A stretch of 7,201 bases of DNA. Source: Acidobacteriota bacterium. Its GTDB lineage: Bacteria > Acidobacteriota > Polarisedimenticolia > J045. The notes beneath the pieces were generated by a model. It had not been told where the DNA came from, made no database searches, and saw nothing but the letters and a program-made list of their open reading frames with translations. The stretch is taken from NCBI GenBank assembly GCA_024276295.1, contig JAJRXN010000322.1:1-7201 (forward strand), written 5' to 3'. This document shows, piece by piece, positions 5,044 to 7,201 of the stretch (its first letter is position 1; each line of letters starts with the position of its first letter). The position numbers and the translations under genes are program-made.

Positions 5044-5765
5044 AAGGTGAATCCTGCGCCAAAGTTGATGATGTACGGATCGATGTTGACGGTGCTGTCC
5101 GAGAAGTTCGGCATCTCGGACTCGGCCAGCGTCTTGATGTAGCGCACGTTGAAGAACGCGCTCCAGCGCTTCGCCTCGCCCAGGTGCCAGATCCCGCCGA
5201 CCGACCAGCCGAACGCCGGGGAGTCGTCGGAGACGTCGATGGTCTCGCCATCGAGAACGAAGTCGCTGTACCGGACGATGCCGACCTGGGGTCCGAGGAA
5301 CAGCTCGAACCTGTCGAACCGGTTGTGGACGTACAGCGACACCATCGCGACCTGCACCGAAAGACTGCCGGTCGGACGGGAGCGGGTCGTCGTGTCGGAC
5401 AGCAGTCGGCCCGGCGGGCGGCGGACGTCGAACTCCCGCACGCGCTCCTCGAGCTGGCCGTTCATGTCGACATCGTACGAACCGAGCATCAGCTCGATCC
5501 CGAGGATGTTCGTGAACTGCCACTCGGCCGAGACGAAGAACGACGTCGCGCTGTCGCCGCCGAGAGTCATCTCGGAGTCGGTCAGCGTCAGTCGCTGGAA
5601 GACCGGATCGCGGACTTCCTGGCTCTCCCGCGTCGTGTACTCGCCGCTCGGCCGGAAATTGCTCACGCCGACGCGGATCGTCTTGTCCCCCTTCTCCGCC
5701 ATCGCCGGCGCTGCCACGAACAGCGCGACGAGCAGACTTCCCCACACCCAGGCCCGGGTCTGCAT
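5040..5765 (-). CDS. OmpW-like outer-membrane beta-barrel protein, 241 aa
   Basis: This is probably a small eight-stranded outer-membrane barrel of the OmpW-like kind, a family associated with passage of small hydrophobic molecules and stress responses. A signal peptide covers residues 1-23 (hydrophobic core GSLLVALFVAAP, cleavage AMA|EKG). The mature protein starts with a strand-like KTIRVGVSNFRPSG and continues with alternating strands such as SFFVSAEWQFTNILGIELMLGSY (75-97), VAMVSLYVHNRF (139-150), RFELFLGPQVGIVRYS (152-167), FGWSVGGIWHL (185-195) and WSAFFNVRYI (201-210). It ends with PYIINFGAGFTF, and the C-terminal Phe fits the BAM recognition signal. The long loop at about 100-133 is charged and poorly conserved in appearance. 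ATG 5765 has AAGGAG 7 nt upstream. The barrel assignment is firm; the OmpW subfamily and any cargo are inferred from style. No partner gene is adjacent in the same orientation within 150 bp. Confidence 0.82.
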   Translation of the reverse strand: MQTRAWVWGSLLVALFVAAPAMAEKGDKTIRVGVSNFRPSGEYTTRESQEVRDPVFQRLTLTDSEMTLGGDSATSFFVSAEWQFTNILGIELMLGSYDVDMNGQLEERVREFDVRRPPGRLLSDTTTRSRPTGSLSVQVAMVSLYVHNRFDRFELFLGPQVGIVRYSDFVLDGETIDVSDDSPAFGWSVGGIWHLGEAKRWSAFFNVRYIKTLAESEMPNFSDSTVNIDPYIINFGAGFTF

Positions 5766-5790
5766 GACCTCTCTCCTTCCACGTCGTCCC

Positions 5791-5822
5791 GCCGGCAGTC
5801 GCGCCGCAGTGCGGCAGCCGGC
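5791..5822. repeat. Nested inverted repeat in the outer-membrane protein leader
   Basis: GCCGGC at 5791-5796 and 5817-5822 form an outer stem, and GCCGC (5803-5807) with GCGGC (5811-5815) an inner stem with a 3-nt loop. The element would lie in the 5' leader of the OmpW-like gene if the promoter at 5855-5883 is used, about 25 nt ahead of the start codon and just upstream of the ribosome-binding site. Such a stem could affect mRNA stability or translation; this is inference. Confidence 0.35.
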
Positions 5823-5854
5823 TCGGCGAACGCTCCGCCGTCAGACGGGGCGGG

Positions 5855-5883
5855 AGCATACTGCAACGAGCGGCGGCTGACCA
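5855..5883 (-). promoter_or_regulatory. Candidate promoter for the OmpW-like gene
   Basis: On the minus strand TGGTCA (5883-5878, 4 of 6 to TTGACA) and TATGCT (5860-5855, 4 of 6 to TATAAT) are separated by exactly 17 nt. The predicted start near 5848 gives a leader of about 83 nt. The position between the end of the hydrolase gene and this gene, together with the 158-bp gap, makes an independent promoter likely. Confidence 0.4.
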
Positions 5884-5902
5884 CGCGGATCGAGCCACTT
5901 TT

Positions 5903-5920
5903 CGCGGGGCGCTCCCCGCG
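5903..5920 (-). terminator. Strong hairpin directly after the hydrolase gene
   Basis: CGCGGGG (5903-5909) and CCCCGCG (5914-5920) form a perfect 7-bp GC stem with a 4-nt loop, starting 3 nt past the hydrolase stop codon. On the minus strand it is followed by AAAAG rather than a U tract, so it is not a textbook intrinsic terminator. It may be a U-less terminator or a 3'-end stabilising stem separating this operon from the OmpW-like gene. Confidence 0.45.
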
Positions 5921-5923
5921 CCC

Positions 5924-6832
5924 TCAGCCCGCCAGTTCGTCCCACGCGGCCTCGAGATTCGCGCGCAGACTGAGCCGATCGGAGACGCGCTCGTGGTCGC
6001 CGAACCCGGGGAGGCTTTCGACCGAGATCGTCTCCTCGCGACCGGCGCCCCGGGCCATCGCCCGGCGAACGTGCCCGAGCAGCGCCTCGAGGTAGTCCCG
6101 CTGGACCCGGACATCGGCCACGGTGCCGGTCACGCCGAACGAGGGCTTGCCGTGTCCGAAGACGAAGATCGCGTCCCGGGAAGCGTCCGCCATCACCCTG
6201 TCGAGGACGGCGATCCAGTTGCGGACCGATGCCCCGCCCTCCCGGTCGATGAACGGATACCAGCGGTTGAACACCAGATCGCCGAGGTGCACGACGTTCG
6301 CCCGTTCGAAGTGCACGATCGCGTCGCCCCCGGTGTGCGCCGGGCCATGGTGGGACAGGCTCACGACCTCGCCCCCGAGATCGAGCCGCCAGGTCTTCGA
6401 GAACGTGGTGTCGGCGTATGTCTGCTCGCGCGGCTCCTCGAGCGTGCTCGCCGCCTTCTTCTGCAGTCCCGGGACGTTCTCGTGGGCCACGATCCGTGCC
6501 GTGACCGGACGGTAGACCTCGTTGCCGGCGACATGGTCGAGGTGATGATGCGTGTTGATCAGCGCGTCGAGCCTCGGTCGGCCCGAGCGGGTCGTCACCG
6601 CCTCGAGACACGAACGGGCGCTGTCCGGGAACTGGCTGTCGACGACCACCAGCGCCTCGCGCGAGGCGAGCCAGCCGGCGGTCCCGCCGCGCCCGACGAA
6701 CAGCCCCACGTCACGGCGCAGCGGCCGGAACGGCGGGGCGACGCCCTCCGCCGCCCAGCCCGCGGGAAGCAGCACCGCACCCGTCGCCGCGGCGGCCGTT
6801 TCGATCAGGAACTCTCTGCGTGTCCGCGTCAT
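5924..6832 (-). CDS. Tat-exported metallo-beta-lactamase-fold hydrolase, 302 aa
   Basis: This is a binuclear-metal hydrolase of the metallo-beta-lactamase fold, probably periplasmic. The N-terminus MTRTRREFLIETAAAATGAVLLPAG is a twin-arginine signal (RR at 5-6 followed by EFL, then an Ala-rich hydrophobic stretch to about 24), so export after cofactor insertion is expected. Metal ligands are all visible: HHHLDH with His95, His97, Asp99 and His100; His166 in GPAHTGGD; Asp185 in HLGDLVFN; and His227 in FGHGKP. The arrangement fits the broad hydrolase group that includes SoxH-like and quinoprotein-associated proteins; it is not clearly a true beta-lactamase, and the substrate is unknown. The last about 60 residues are helical and variable. 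ATG 6832 is chosen for the Tat signal and a GGGAG 7 nt upstream. Its first four bases overlap the stop of the membrane-protein gene (ATGA), implying coupled translation; a strong hairpin follows its stop. Confidence 0.9.
   Translation of the reverse strand: MTRTRREFLIETAAAATGAVLLPAGWAAEGVAPPFRPLRRDVGLFVGRGGTAGWLASREALVVVDSQFPDSARSCLEAVTTRSGRPRLDALINTHHHLDHVAGNEVYRPVTARIVAHENVPGLQKKAASTLEEPREQTYADTTFSKTWRLDLGGEVVSLSHHGPAHTGGDAIVHFERANVVHLGDLVFNRWYPFIDREGGASVRNWIAVLDRVMADASRDAIFVFGHGKPSFGVTGTVADVRVQRDYLEALLGHVRRAMARGAGREETISVESLPGFGDHERVSDRLSLRANLEAAWDELAG
6829..6832 (-). other. ATGA stop/start overlap coupling symporter and hydrolase genes
   Basis: On the minus strand the bases ATGA hold both the hydrolase start (ATG, 6832-6830) and the upstream membrane-protein stop (TGA, 6831-6829). 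Such overlaps usually mean translational coupling, although the hydrolase also has its own GGGAG ribosome site inside the upstream gene. Confidence 0.88.
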
Positions 6833-7201
6833 GACAGGACTCCCGGCGGCCGGCCCTCCGACTGATCGCCCTCGACCGCCGAGTTTGCCACATGGCCGGA
6901 GATCACACCCCCCTGCAGCCAGGCCGGCAGGTGGAACGCCACCGAGACCGCCAGCGCCGGGAGGATCGGCTCGATTCCGAACAGGGGCGCCGCCTGTCGC
7001 AGGGCGCCGGTGACCACCCACCCGCCCGCCAGTCCCGCCGAGCAGAGGATCGACAGCATCGTCGCCCGCCGGCCGGCCCGCAGCCGCGGCAGGAAGCCGC
7101 CCGCCAGCGGCAGCAGCAGGGCCGGCGTGACGACCGAGCCGATCCCCTTCCACAGACCGATCACCGTCGGCACGGCCAGGGCCAGCCCCGTCGCGAGCCC
7201 C
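6829..7201 (-). CDS. Sodium:solute symporter-like membrane protein, C-terminal end (cut by window edge)
   Basis: Only the last 123 residues are present; the reading frame is open to the right edge. They hold three hydrophobic segments: roughly residues 1-36 (GLATGLALAVPTVIGLWKGIGSVVTPALLLPLAGGF), 48-66 (MLSILCSAGLAGGWVVTGA) and 74-98 (ending LPAWLQGGVI). The pattern 'GSVVTPALLLPLAGGF-L' followed by 'FGIEPILPALAVSVAF' strongly recalls the last helices of sodium:solute symporter (SSS) family proteins, which import sugars, amino acids or carboxylates with Na+. The tail GDQSEGRPPGVLS is polar. The stop TGA (6831-6829) overlaps the ATG of the hydrolase gene, so the two are in one operon. The SSS assignment is from sequence style of a fragment and needs the upstream part for confirmation. 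Confidence 0.68.
   Translation of the reverse strand, partial: GLATGLALAVPTVIGLWKGIGSVVTPALLLPLAGGFLPRLRAGRRATMLSILCSAGLAGGWVVTGALRQAAPLFGIEPILPALAVSVAFHLPAWLQGGVISGHVANSAVEGDQSEGRPPGVLS

Noticed and set aside
4554..6095. 513-codon plus-strand frame across the SDR and OmpW-like genes
   Set aside because: It is out of frame with the SDR and antisense to the OmpW-like protein; the translation is Arg/Pro-rich with no domain.
4222..6114. 630-codon minus-strand frame across three genes
   Set aside because: It runs through the SDR antisense, the OmpW-like gene in the wrong frame and the hydrolase end, without any family signature.
5924..6832. Possible antibiotic-inactivating metallo-beta-lactamase
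   Set aside because: The fold and ligands match the superfamily, but the GPAHTGGD and GHGKP pattern and the Tat signal fit the general hydrolase group; nothing specific to B1-B3 lactamases is seen.
1..7201. Mobile element, prophage, CRISPR array, tRNA or toxin-antitoxin genes
   Set aside because: I looked on both strands and found no transposase or integrase motifs, no regularly spaced repeats, no tRNA-like cloverleaf and no small gene pairs; base composition is uniform across the window.

Overview
This is a high-GC, gene-dense window with third codon positions dominated by G and C. It comes from a Gram-negative-type bacterium: one gene encodes an outer-membrane beta-barrel with a signal peptide, another a periplasmic-type FKBP isomerase, and another carries a twin-arginine signal. 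The topoisomerase pair has the sequence style of the Bacteroidetes/Chlamydiae/Verrucomicrobia-like GyrA/ParC-GyrB/ParE group rather than the classical enterobacterial one. GC content is far above that of typical Bacteroidetes, so I leave the phylum open. I see no IS element, phage gene, tRNA, rRNA or CRISPR array.

Layout, left to right. (1) 1-2308, minus strand: a type IIA topoisomerase operon. The B subunit (parE-like, GTG start at 2308) is followed after 7 nt by the A subunit (parC-like), which runs off the left edge after its catalytic tyrosine. (2) 2309-2506: a divergent intergenic region with a candidate parE promoter, a terminator-like leader hairpin, and a 49-nt GC-rich inverted repeat. 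(3) 2507-3208, plus strand: a secreted FKBP peptidyl-prolyl isomerase of FkpA/Mip type. (4) 3240-4058, minus strand: a PlsC-family acyltransferase, convergent with the FKBP gene. (5) 4059-4317: a second divergent spacer, rich in inverted repeats and holding a lone AT-rich -10-like box. (6) 4318-5043, plus strand: a short-chain dehydrogenase/reductase that resembles dihydropteridine reductase and lacks the usual catalytic Ser. (7) 5040-5765, minus strand: an OmpW-like outer-membrane beta-barrel whose stop codon interlocks with the SDR stop in a shared CTAG. (8) 5924-6832, minus strand: a Tat-exported metallo-beta-lactamase-fold hydrolase, coupled by an ATGA overlap to (9) the C-terminal end of a sodium:solute-symporter-like membrane protein that runs off the right edge.

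Apart from the ParE/ParC pair and the symporter/hydrolase pair, the genes look like independent single-gene units in alternating orientation. I find no convincing new defence, mobile or biosynthetic system. The points worth a second look are the non-canonical SDR active site, the structured spacers, the Ala at the quinolone-resistance Ser position of the topoisomerase A subunit, and the two stop/start overlaps.
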